In this document: piece by piece, positions 15,043 through 22,587 of the stretch | Numbering within the stretch: position 1 is the stretch's first letter | How the letters are laid out: the number at the start of each line of letters is the position of its first letter | Source of the DNA: Wenjunlia tyrosinilytica | GTDB taxonomy: Bacteria > Actinomycetota > Actinomycetes > Streptomycetales > Streptomycetaceae | Direction of reading: 5' to 3' | Assembly: GCF_014646055.1 (NCBI RefSeq) | Contig: NZ_BMMS01000003.1 | Location: forward strand, 186,001-250,000 | DNA: 64,000 bases | The notes under the pieces: generated by a model | Database searches by the model: none | Seen by the model: the letters and a program-made list of their open reading frames with translations, nothing else | Told to the model about the DNA's origin: nothing | Program-made: the position numbers and the translations under genes

Positions 15043-16590
15043 TCAGGGCTGGAGCGTGTAAGCGGGGAAGTTTCCGGGGAGCCGCTCGTCGGCCGGTCCC
15101 TCCGTGACGGCGCGCACCAGCAGCTCGCCGCCGACGAACGCCCCTCGCCAGGAGGAGCCGAGGCCGCCGAAGAACTCCTCGCGGTCGCCGCGCGAGCGGG
15201 GCCCGTTGATACCCACCTTGAACGCGCGGACCTCACCGGCCAGGCGCTTGGCGGTGACCGCGTCGTCGCAGGAGAGGGTGGCGACCAGGGCGCCGTTGGA
15301 CGCGTTCATCGTGGCCAGCAGTTCGGCCTCGGTGTCGACGAGGACGATAGTGTCGACCGGGCCGAACGGCTCCGCGTGGAACAGCGGGGAGGAGCGCGGC
15401 GGCGCGAGGATCGAGGCGGGGGCGACGTAGGCGGAGGTGTCCTGCCCCGGCAGGAACCGGCCGTCGTCCAGTGAGCCCCGGTGGATGGGCACCGCGCCCT
15501 TCGCCACGGCCTCGTCGAGCTGGTTCGCCAGTTCCTTGGCCTTGGCGTTGTTGATCAGCGGGCCGAAGTCGAGCTCTGGCAGTTCGTCCTCGGGGTGCTC
15601 CACGGCGAGCGGGTGGCCGAAGCGGACCTGGCGCACGGCGTCGAGGTAGGACCCCAGGAAGCGGTCGAAGAGCGAGCGCTGGACGACGAACCGCGGGTAG
15701 GCGGTGCAGCGCTGCTTGGCGTAGTCGAAGGTCTTGCGGATCTGCCCGGTGAGCTTGTCCCAGTCGCCGTACTCCCACACGCCCCAGCAGTTGAGGCCCT
15801 CCTGCTCGAGGATGTGGCGGCGTTCGAGGTCGGTCAGGGCGGTGGCGATCTGCCCTCCGGCGTCCCGCCCGCCGACGAACGACACACAGGCGATCTCGGG
15901 CGCCTGCACCAGGGCCGGGGACAGCTCGGCGCCGCCTCCGCTGACCAGGGTGAAGGGCAGGCCCTCCCGGGCGGCGAGGGCGCAGCTGAGGGTCAGGCAG
16001 GCCAGTCCGCCGTCCGTCGGGGTCTTGGCCACGGCCGCGTTGCCCGCCAGGACCTGGACGAGCATCGCGTGGACCAGCACGCTCATCGGGTAGTTCCAGC
16101 TGGCGATATTGCTGACCGGCCCCTCCAGCGGGGTGCGGCCCTCGACCATGCGGTCGATCTCCTCGACGTACCAGCGCACACCCTCGATACAGCGGTCGAC
16201 GTCCGCGCAGGCCAGGCGCCAGGGCTTGCCGATCTCCCACACGAGCAGGAGGGCGAGCAGGTCCCGGTGCTCGGCGAGCGCGTCGAGGGTGGCGACGACC
16301 CTCGCCTTGCGCTCGGCCGGCGGTACCTCGCGCCAGGCGCGGTGGGCGTCGTGGGCGGCGCGGACCGCGTCCAGCGCCGCCGCGGTGTCGAGTCGGGGCG
16401 GGCCGGTGATGGCGGTGCCGTCGACGGGGGAGGTGGCCGGGGAGGGCCGGCCGTCGCGGTGCCAGGTGCCGTTCCACAGGTTGCGCACCTGGTGGTCGGC
16501 GTCGAAGGCCTCGGGGGCCACTTCCCGGCATCGGGCATAGGCGTCGGACCATGCCGTGCCGGGCTTGAGGATGAGATGCGAACCAGTCAC
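15043..16590 (-). CDS. Aldehyde dehydrogenase superfamily protein, PaaN-like
   Basis: A 515-residue ALDH-fold protein. NAD-binding and catalytic regions are seen as VAKTPTDGG, the glutamate segment LEQEGLNCWG and the cysteine segment YAKQRCTAYPRFV. The last two resemble PaaN-type proteins named from phenylacetate catabolism. It would oxidise an aldehyde or semialdehyde, perhaps CoA-linked. GTG at 16590 is preceded by GGAAGGAG at a good distance. It is divergent from the MaoC/acyl-CoA dehydrogenase operon across a shared regulatory region, so the two are probably one catabolic unit. The exact substrate is not predictable. Confidence 0.75.
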   Translation of the reverse strand: MTGSHLILKPGTAWSDAYARCREVAPEAFDADHQVRNLWNGTWHRDGRPSPATSPVDGTAITGPPRLDTAAALDAVRAAHDAHRAWREVPPAERKARVVATLDALAEHRDLLALLLVWEIGKPWRLACADVDRCIEGVRWYVEEIDRMVEGRTPLEGPVSNIASWNYPMSVLVHAMLVQVLAGNAAVAKTPTDGGLACLTLSCALAAREGLPFTLVSGGGAELSPALVQAPEIACVSFVGGRDAGGQIATALTDLERRHILEQEGLNCWGVWEYGDWDKLTGQIRKTFDYAKQRCTAYPRFVVQRSLFDRFLGSYLDAVRQVRFGHPLAVEHPEDELPELDFGPLINNAKAKELANQLDEAVAKGAVPIHRGSLDDGRFLPGQDTSAYVAPASILAPPRSSPLFHAEPFGPVDTIVLVDTEAELLATMNASNGALVATLSCDDAVTAKRLAGEVRAFKVGINGPRSRGDREEFFGGLGSSWRGAFVGGELLVRAVTEGPADERLPGNFPAYTLQP

Positions 16591-16763
16591 TCGTCGCGCT
16601 CCTTCCACGGGGCGGCCCTGGGGCCTGCCCGGGTGGCGTGAAGGTGTGTTCGGAAGGATCACACCAAATCACAGACCGTGGCGTTCCGCTGGGAGAACTG
16701 TTGTCAATAGGGGCTGCCTCACATGTGGAGGCTGGCGCAGGGGTCCGGCCGGAGGGTAGCTTT

Positions 16764-16779
16764 CTAAGCGCTTGCTTAG
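16764..16779. promoter_or_regulatory. TetR-type operator upstream of the MaoC operon
   Basis: CTAAGCGCTTGCTTAG has perfect 6-bp arms (CTAAGC/GCTTAG) around GCTT. It lies 39 bases before the MaoC ATG and in the shared gap with the divergent ALDH. AAGC/GCTT inverted repeats are typical sites of TetR repressors of acyl-CoA metabolism, and a TetR gene ends this operon. A second imperfect repeat, GGTGTG...CACACC, lies at 16643-16665. Confidence 0.6.
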
Positions 16780-16818
16780 TCATGTACTCAGTCCAGTCGA
16801 GGAGGACGAGGTTCCGCC

Positions 16819-17271
16819 ATGCGCATTTTCAACGGACTCGACGAGCTGACCCGGGCCAAGGGCGAGAAGCTCGGGACCAGCGAGTGGCACACCGTCACGC
16901 AGGAGCAGGTGGACCTCTTCGCCGAGGCCACCGGCGACCACCAGTGGATCCATGTCGACCCCGAGCGCGCCGCGGCGGGGCCCTTCGGCGGGACCATCGC
17001 CCACGGGTTCCTGACATTGTCGCTCATCCCCCTGCTCAGCCGGCAGATCTACCGGGTCGACGGGGTGAGCATGGGCGTCAACTACGGCACCAACAAGGTG
17101 CGCTTCCCCTCCCCCGTGCCGGTCGGGTCGCGGGTGCGAGGATCGGCGGAACTGGTCGAGGTCGCCGATGTGGCCCAGGGCAAGCAGGCGATCGTCCGCT
17201 TCACGGTCGAGATCGAGGGCCAGGACAAGCCGGGGTGCGTCGCGGAGTCCGTCGTCCTGCTGGTCCCCTGA
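16819..17271 (+). CDS. MaoC-like (R)-enoyl-CoA hydratase
   Basis: A 150-residue single hot-dog-fold hydratase. The signature ATGDHQWIHVDPERA (about 35-50) with the following GGTIAHGFLTLSL carries the catalytic Asp and His of the MaoC/PhaJ type. It would hydrate 2-enoyl-CoA in a degradation pathway, working with the two dehydrogenases encoded next. ATG at 16819 has GAGGACGAGG upstream. First gene of a four-gene operon with two acyl-CoA dehydrogenases and a TetR regulator. Confidence 0.88.
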   Translation: MRIFNGLDELTRAKGEKLGTSEWHTVTQEQVDLFAEATGDHQWIHVDPERAAAGPFGGTIAHGFLTLSLIPLLSRQIYRVDGVSMGVNYGTNKVRFPSPVPVGSRVRGSAELVEVADVAQGKQAIVRFTVEIEGQDKPGCVAESVVLLVP

Positions 17272-17280
17272 GCCCCGTCC

Positions 17281-17330
17281 CGCCGAGAACCCTGAGCCGC
17301 CGAGAACCCTGAGCCGCCGAGAAGGAGAAC
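17281..17330 (+). repeat. 17-bp tandem array carrying a ribosome binding site
   Basis: CGCCGAGAACCCTGAGC at 17281-17297 and 17298-17314, then a third copy from 17315 in which GAACCCTG is replaced by GAAGGAGAAC. The third copy supplies the AAGGAG of the acyl-CoA dehydrogenase start at 17335. Confidence 0.85.
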
Positions 17331-17334
17331 AGGC

Positions 17335-18522
17335 ATGACGACCGTCACCGCCGACGACCTGCGCGAGCGCGTGCGGGCGCTGCTCGCCGAGCACGACCCC
17401 GGCTCGACCGACCGGGACGACTTCCTGCGCGCCCGCTTCGACGCGGGGCTGGCGTGGGTCCACTTCCCCGTCGGCCTCGGCGGCCTCGGGGCGCCCCGAG
17501 GCCTCCAGGCGGTGGTCAACGCCGAACTCGCCGACGCCGAGGCCCCGGACAACAACCCCCCGCGCATCGGCATCGGCCTGGGCATGGCCGCGCCGACCAT
17601 CCTGAAGTTCGGCACCGACGAGCAGAAGCACCGCTTCCTGCGCCCGCTGTGGACGGGTGAGGAGGTGTGGTGCCAGTTGTTCAGCGAGCCGGGCGCGGGC
17701 TCGGACCTGGCGGCGCTCGGCACCCGGGCCGTCCGCGACGGCGACGACTGGGTGGTGACCGGGCAGAAGGTGTGGACCTCGGGTGCCCACAGTGCCCGCT
17801 GGGCCATATTGATCGCCCGCACCGACCCCGACCTGCCCAAGCACCGCGGCATCACGTACTTCGTGTGCGACATGAGCGCGCCGGGGGTCGAGGTGCGGCC
17901 GCTGCGGCAGATCACCGGCGAGGCGGAGTTCAACGAGGTCTTCCTCACCGAGGTGCGCATCCCGGACGCCCACCGGCTCGGCGAGGTCGGCGACGGCTGG
18001 CGGGTCGCGCAGACCACGCTGATGAACGAGCGGGTGGCCATCGGCGGCGGCGCCATGCCCCGTGAGGGCGGCCTGATCGGCATCGTCGCCGACACCTGGC
18101 GCAAGCGGCCCGAGCTGCGCACCCCCGATCTGCACGACCGCCTGCTGCGGCTGTGGGTCGACGCCGAGGTGTCCCGACTCGCCGGTGAGCGCCTGCGGCA
18201 GCAACTGGCCGCGGGGGCACCCGGCCCCGAGGGCTCCGCGATGAAGCTGGCGTTCGCGCGGCTGAACCAGGCCATCAGCGGCCTGGAGGTTGAGCTCCTC
18301 GGCGAGGAGGGCCTGCGCTACGAGGAGTGGACGATGCACCGCCCCGACATCGTGGACTTCGGCGGGCGGGACGCGGGCTACCGCTACCTGCGCGCCAAGG
18401 GCAACTCCATCGAGGGAGGCACGTCGGAGATCCTGCGCAACATCATCTCCGAGCGCGTTCTCGGGCTGCCGTCCGAGCCGCGCAACGACAAGGACATCGC
18501 CTGGAAGGACCTGCCCCGATGA
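17335..18522 (+). CDS. Acyl-CoA dehydrogenase (subunit 1)
   Basis: A 395-residue flavin-dependent acyl-CoA dehydrogenase with full-length family architecture: N-terminal helices, central beta domain with QLFSEPGAGSDLA and VTGQKVWTSGA, and C-terminal helices ending KGNSIEGGTSEILRNIISER. It would introduce a 2,3-double bond into an acyl-CoA. The SD-bearing repeat lies just upstream. Its stop overlaps the start of the second dehydrogenase gene (ATGA), so the two are translationally coupled. Two fused-operon dehydrogenases with MaoC recall the heterotetrameric steroid side-chain enzymes of mycobacteria (inference). Confidence 0.88.
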   Translation: MTTVTADDLRERVRALLAEHDPGSTDRDDFLRARFDAGLAWVHFPVGLGGLGAPRGLQAVVNAELADAEAPDNNPPRIGIGLGMAAPTILKFGTDEQKHRFLRPLWTGEEVWCQLFSEPGAGSDLAALGTRAVRDGDDWVVTGQKVWTSGAHSARWAILIARTDPDLPKHRGITYFVCDMSAPGVEVRPLRQITGEAEFNEVFLTEVRIPDAHRLGEVGDGWRVAQTTLMNERVAIGGGAMPREGGLIGIVADTWRKRPELRTPDLHDRLLRLWVDAEVSRLAGERLRQQLAAGAPGPEGSAMKLAFARLNQAISGLEVELLGEEGLRYEEWTMHRPDIVDFGGRDAGYRYLRAKGNSIEGGTSEILRNIISERVLGLPSEPRNDKDIAWKDLPR

Positions 18523-19631
18523 CGAGCCCGGACCTGCTGTACTCCGACGTCGAGGACGACCTGCGCTCCTCCGTGCGATCGCTGCTCGCCGACCGCTGCC
18601 CGCCGACCGCGGTCCTGGCGCGCTGCGAGGGCGACCGGCCGCACGACCTCCCCCTGTGGAGCACCCTCGCCCGTGAGCTGGGACTGGCCGGGCTGCTGGT
18701 GCCCGAGGCACTGGGCGGTCATGGCGCCTCGGCCCGTGAGGCCGCCGTGGTCCTGGAAGAACTGGGCGCAGCCATCACCCCGGTCCCGTTCCTCTCCAGC
18801 GCCGTACTGGCCACCTCCGCGCTGCTGGCCTGCCGGGGCGCGGAGCCGGAGCTGACCTCACTGGCCTCGGGCGGGCTGACGGCCGCGCTGGCCGTGCCGC
18901 TGTCCGCGGCCGCCGACGGGGCGTTCCCCGGGGGTGTGCGGGCCGACGAGGACGGGGTGCTGACCGGGCGGGTCGGCAGCGTCCCCGACGGCGCGGTGGC
19001 AGACCTGCTGGTGGTGCCGGCCGTGGGCCCGGACGGCCCGGGGCTGTACACGGTGCGGACCGATGCCGGTGGGGTGGACCGCTCGGCCCCGGTGCCGCTG
19101 GACCTGACCCGGCCGATCGCCGACATCTCGTTCGAGCAGGCGCCCGGACGCCTGCTGGCCGGACCGGGACAGGCCGAGCCGGCGCTGGAGCGGGCGCTGC
19201 TGACCGGGGCCGGGCTGCTCGCCTCGGAACAGCTCGGGATCGCCCAGTGGTGCCTGGAGACGACGGTGGCGTATCTGAAGGAGCGCACGCAGTTCGCTCG
19301 CCCGGTGGGATCGTTCCAGTCGCTCAAGCACCGACTGGCCGACCTGTGGCTCGAGCTGGTGTCCGCCCGGGCGGCGGCGCGCAACGCAGCCGACGCGCTG
19401 GCCGCCGGCAGCCCGGACGCCCCCGTGGCGGTGGCCCTCGCACAGGCGTACTGTGCTCCGGCCGCGGTTCGCGCGGCGGAGGAGTGCGTCCAGCTGCACG
19501 GCGGCATCGGGATGACCTGGGAGCACCCGGCTCACCTGTTCCTGAAGCGGGCCAAGGCGGACGAGATCGCCCTGGGCACACCGGGGCGGCACCGGGCGCG
19601 GCTCGGGCATCTGGTGGGCCTGCCGGGCTGA
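18519..19631 (+). CDS. Acyl-CoA dehydrogenase (subunit 2)
   Basis: A 370-residue acyl-CoA dehydrogenase paralogue. It retains C-terminal family sequence (QFARPVGSFQSLKHRLADLWLE and QLHGGIGMTWEHPAHLFLKRAK). Its central part is more divergent than in the upstream protein, with fewer flavin-binding motifs (no clear GSD segment). That is the pattern of the non-catalytic partner in heteromeric dehydrogenases, although catalysis cannot be excluded. ATG at 18519 overlaps the preceding TGA. Followed after 47 bases by the TetR gene. Confidence 0.85.
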   Translation: MTSPDLLYSDVEDDLRSSVRSLLADRCPPTAVLARCEGDRPHDLPLWSTLARELGLAGLLVPEALGGHGASAREAAVVLEELGAAITPVPFLSSAVLATSALLACRGAEPELTSLASGGLTAALAVPLSAAADGAFPGGVRADEDGVLTGRVGSVPDGAVADLLVVPAVGPDGPGLYTVRTDAGGVDRSAPVPLDLTRPIADISFEQAPGRLLAGPGQAEPALERALLTGAGLLASEQLGIAQWCLETTVAYLKERTQFARPVGSFQSLKHRLADLWLELVSARAAARNAADALAAGSPDAPVAVALAQAYCAPAAVRAAEECVQLHGGIGMTWEHPAHLFLKRAKADEIALGTPGRHRARLGHLVGLPG

Positions 19632-19678
19632 GCGCGCCGCCGGGCGGGGAGCACCCGGCGGGAAACAAAGGAGATGAT

Positions 19679-20305
19679 GTGCCCGTGGAGAGCTCTGTGG
19701 ACCTGTCGTCGGATCTGTGGCGGCAGGTCCAGCCGGAGGCGGCCCGGCGGCTGATGCTGGCGGCCCTGGACTCCTTCGCGAGCCGCGGCTACCACGCCAC
19801 GACCACGCGGCACATCGCCACGGGCGCCGGGATGAGCCCGGCGGCGCTCTATGTGCACTTTCCGTCGAAGGCGGCGCTCCTGAGCGAGATCAGCCGCACC
19901 GGCCATGAGCTGACGCTGGCGCTGGTGGAGAGGGCCGTCTCTCAGGGCGGGGACCCGGTGGCCCGGATGCGCGCCCTGGTGGAGGAGTTCGTCGCCTGGC
20001 ACGCCGAGCGGCACACCGTGGCGCGGGTGGTCCAGTACGAGCTCGACGCGCTCCCCGAGGAGGCCCACCGGGTCGTCGCCGACCTGCGCCGCCGCACCGA
20101 GCAGGTGGTCCGTGACGCGATCGCCGACGGGGTGGAGGAGGGCTCGTTCGACGTCCCGGACGTCAGGACGGCCGCCCTCGCGGTCCTCTCCCTTGGGATA
20201 GACGTGGCCCGCTGGTACACAGTCCGCACCCCCAAGTCGCCCCGGACGCTGGGCCGCGAGTACGCCGACCTCGTCCTGCGGATGCTGGGCGCGAAGGCCG
20301 CCTGA
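19679..20305 (+). CDS. TetR-family repressor of the acyl-CoA operon
   Basis: A 208-residue TetR/AcrR regulator. The DNA-binding domain at about 20-68 includes the typical ATTTRHIATGAGMSPAALYVHF. The C-terminal ligand domain is of KstR2/FadR-like length and has the acidic DVRTAALAVLSLGIDVARW segment. GTG at 19679 has AAGGAG upstream. As last gene of the operon, and with a palindrome at 16764-16779, it likely represses MaoC and the dehydrogenases and is released by an acyl-CoA. Confidence 0.85.
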   Translation: MPVESSVDLSSDLWRQVQPEAARRLMLAALDSFASRGYHATTTRHIATGAGMSPAALYVHFPSKAALLSEISRTGHELTLALVERAVSQGGDPVARMRALVEEFVAWHAERHTVARVVQYELDALPEEAHRVVADLRRRTEQVVRDAIADGVEEGSFDVPDVRTAALAVLSLGIDVARWYTVRTPKSPRTLGREYADLVLRMLGAKAA

Positions 20306-20337
20306 CAGGTCCCACGCCCCGACGGGTGCCGGTGCGC

Positions 20338-21159
20338 TCAGACGCCGGGCTGCGGGGCGTGGGCCACCGCGTAGAAGGCGACGGCCGCCGCGGCGCCCAC
20401 GTTGAGGGAGTCGACGTCGTGGGCCATCGGGATGCGCACCCACTCGTCGGCCGCGACGAGGGCCTGCGTGGTGAGGCCGTCGCCCTCGGCGCCCAGCATG
20501 AGGGCGCAGCGCTCGAAGCGGTGCGGGACGGCCTCGTCGATCGGGGACGCCTTCTCGCTGGGGGTGAGGGCGAGGAGTTTGAAACCGGCCTCGCGCACCG
20601 CCTCCAGGCTCCGCGGCCAGGACTCCAGCCGGGCGTAGGGCACGGCGAAGACCGCGCCCATGGACACCTTCACCGAGCGCCGGTACAGCGGGTCGGCGCA
20701 GTCCGGGGAGAGCAGGACCGCGTCCATGCCCAGCGCCGCGGCGGAGCGGAAGATCGCGCCCGTGTTGGTGTGGTCGTTGACGCCCTCCATGACGACGACC
20801 CGGCGGGCGTCGAGGAGCAGTTCCTCGGCGGTCGGCAGCGGCTTGCGCTGCATGGACGCCAGGGCGCCTCGGTGGACGTGGTAGCCGGTGACCCGCTCGG
20901 CCAGCTCCGGACTCACCGCGTACACGGGCGCCGGGACCTCGTCGATGACGTCGCGCATCACATCGACCCACTTCGCCGACAGCAGCATCGAGCGCATCTC
21001 GTACCCGGCGACCCGGGCTCGGCGGATCACCTTCTCGCCCTCGGCGATGAACAGCCCCTCGGCCGGTTCACGGCGCCGCCGCAGCTCCACATCGGTCAGG
21101 CCCGTGTAGTCACGCAGGCGCGGGTCGTCCGGGTCTTCGATCGAAATCAGCTCGGCCAC
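20338..21159 (-). CDS. TrmH/SpoU-family RNA 2'-O-methyltransferase
   Basis: A 273-residue SPOUT methyltransferase. An N-terminal substrate-binding domain (about 20-100) is followed by the SPOUT knot. Motifs are VMEGVNDHTNTGAIFRSA, then LMLGAEGDGLT and IPMAHDVDSLNVGAAAAVA, which bind S-adenosylmethionine. Target is rRNA or tRNA ribose; which nucleotide is unknown. GTG at 21159 is preferred since GGCAGG is well spaced; ATG at 21168 is possible. Single gene on its strand before cobA. Confidence 0.85.
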   Translation of the reverse strand: MAELISIEDPDDPRLRDYTGLTDVELRRRREPAEGLFIAEGEKVIRRARVAGYEMRSMLLSAKWVDVMRDVIDEVPAPVYAVSPELAERVTGYHVHRGALASMQRKPLPTAEELLLDARRVVVMEGVNDHTNTGAIFRSAAALGMDAVLLSPDCADPLYRRSVKVSMGAVFAVPYARLESWPRSLEAVREAGFKLLALTPSEKASPIDEAVPHRFERCALMLGAEGDGLTTQALVAADEWVRIPMAHDVDSLNVGAAAAVAFYAVAHAPQPGV

Positions 21160-21241
21160 GGCGTACATCCTGCCGTGACCCGCTGCGCCTGCCAATGCCC
21201 GGATACTGGCGAGTAGGTGACCACCGTCCGGAGCGGGCGGC

Positions 21242-22462
21242 TCACGGGCCGACGGCCACGACCTCGCCGACGACGATCACGGCCGGCGGCCGCACTCCCT
21301 CGGCGCGCACGGCCTCGGCGACGGTCTCCAGGGTCGCGTCAACCCGCCGCTGGGCGGCCGTGGTGCCCTCCTGGACCACGGCGACGGGGGTGTCCCCGGG
21401 GCGGCCGTACTCCACCAGGGCCGCCGCGATCTCGCGCACGCGCTCCACGCCCATGAGGACGACCAGCGTGCCGCGCAGCCGTGCCAGCGACCGCCAGTCC
21501 ACGAGGGAGCGTGAGTCGCCGGGTGCCACATGCCCCGACACGACCGTGAACTCGTGTGCCACGCCTCGGTGGGTGACCGGGATCCCGACGGCCCCCGGCA
21601 CGCTGATGGAGCTGGAGATGCCGGGCACCACGGTGCAGGGGACGCCGGCCTCGGCGCAGGCGATCGCCTCCTCCATGCCGCGGCCGAAGACGAACGGGTC
21701 GCCGCCCTTGTAGCGGACCACGAACCTGCCCGCCTTGGCGTGCTCGATCAGCGCGGCGTTGATCGCCTCCTGCGCCATCGCCCGCCCGTAGGGGATCTTG
21801 GCGGCGTCGATGACCTGAACGCTCGGCGGCAGCTCGTCCAGCAGTTCACGCGGCGCCAGGCGGTCGGCGATGACGACGTCGGCCTCGGCCAGGAGGCGCC
21901 GGCCGCGCACGGTGATCAGATCGGGGTCACCGGGGCCACCGCCGACCAGGGCCACTCCCGGAGTGCGGGCGCGCCGGTGCGGGGCGGCGAGGGTGCCGTC
22001 GCGCAGCCCCTCCACCACGGCGTCGCGCACGGCGGCCGAGCGGCGCGGGTCCCGCCCGGTCAGCACCGCGACGGTCACGCCCTCGCTGCGGCCGGTGGCC
22101 GGGGTCCAGGCCGTGGCGGCATCGGCGTCGTCGCTGCGCACGCACCAGATCCGCCGCTCCTCGGCCTCGGCGGAGGCGGCCTCGTTGGCCCGCGGGTCGT
22201 CGGTGGCGACGAGCACGTACCAGGCGCCCTCGAGGTCGCCGGCGCGGTAGCGGCGGCGCTCCCAGGCCAACTCGCCCGCGTCGGCCATCGCCTGGACCGC
22301 CGGGGTCGCCGAACTGGAGACGAGGAGCACATCGGCACCCGCCGCCAGCAGGCCGGGGAGTCTGCGTTGGGCCACCTGTCCCCCGCCGAGCACGACGACG
22401 CGTCGGCCGGACAGGCGCAGGCCCACGGGGTAGGCGGGCGCGTCGGGCTGGGATGCGGGCAT
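21242..22462 (-). CDS. cobA: Uroporphyrinogen-III C-methyltransferase/precorrin-2 dehydrogenase fusion
   Basis: A 406-residue bifunctional protein resembling CysG. Residues about 13-155 form a Rossmann precorrin-2 dehydrogenase (VVVLGGGQVAQRRLPG). Residues about 168-406 form SUMT (VALVGGGPGDPDLITVRG at the start, then YKGGDPFVFGRG and VVPGISSSISVPG). It methylates uroporphyrinogen III at C2 and C7 to precorrin-2 and oxidises it to sirohydrochlorin, feeding siroheme and cobalamin. Tight cobalamin neighbours (bluB-cobT and cobL) support the role. ATG at 22462. Confidence 0.9.
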   Translation of the reverse strand: MPASQPDAPAYPVGLRLSGRRVVVLGGGQVAQRRLPGLLAAGADVLLVSSSATPAVQAMADAGELAWERRRYRAGDLEGAWYVLVATDDPRANEAASAEAEERRIWCVRSDDADAATAWTPATGRSEGVTVAVLTGRDPRRSAAVRDAVVEGLRDGTLAAPHRRARTPGVALVGGGPGDPDLITVRGRRLLAEADVVIADRLAPRELLDELPPSVQVIDAAKIPYGRAMAQEAINAALIEHAKAGRFVVRYKGGDPFVFGRGMEEAIACAEAGVPCTVVPGISSSISVPGAVGIPVTHRGVAHEFTVVSGHVAPGDSRSLVDWRSLARLRGTLVVLMGVERVREIAAALVEYGRPGDTPVAVVQEGTTAAQRRVDATLETVAEAVRAEGVRPPAVIVVGEVVAVGP

Positions 22463-22587
22463 GGCGGTGCTCCTCGTGCATGCGGCTGGTGGTTCCTCGC
22501 CGCTGCGCCTTCGGAGCGGCCGGCCGTGGTCAAGCGTCCACTGCTAACGGTAGGGCCCCGCAGCCGCGGAGCCCCCGGGGGCCGTGG

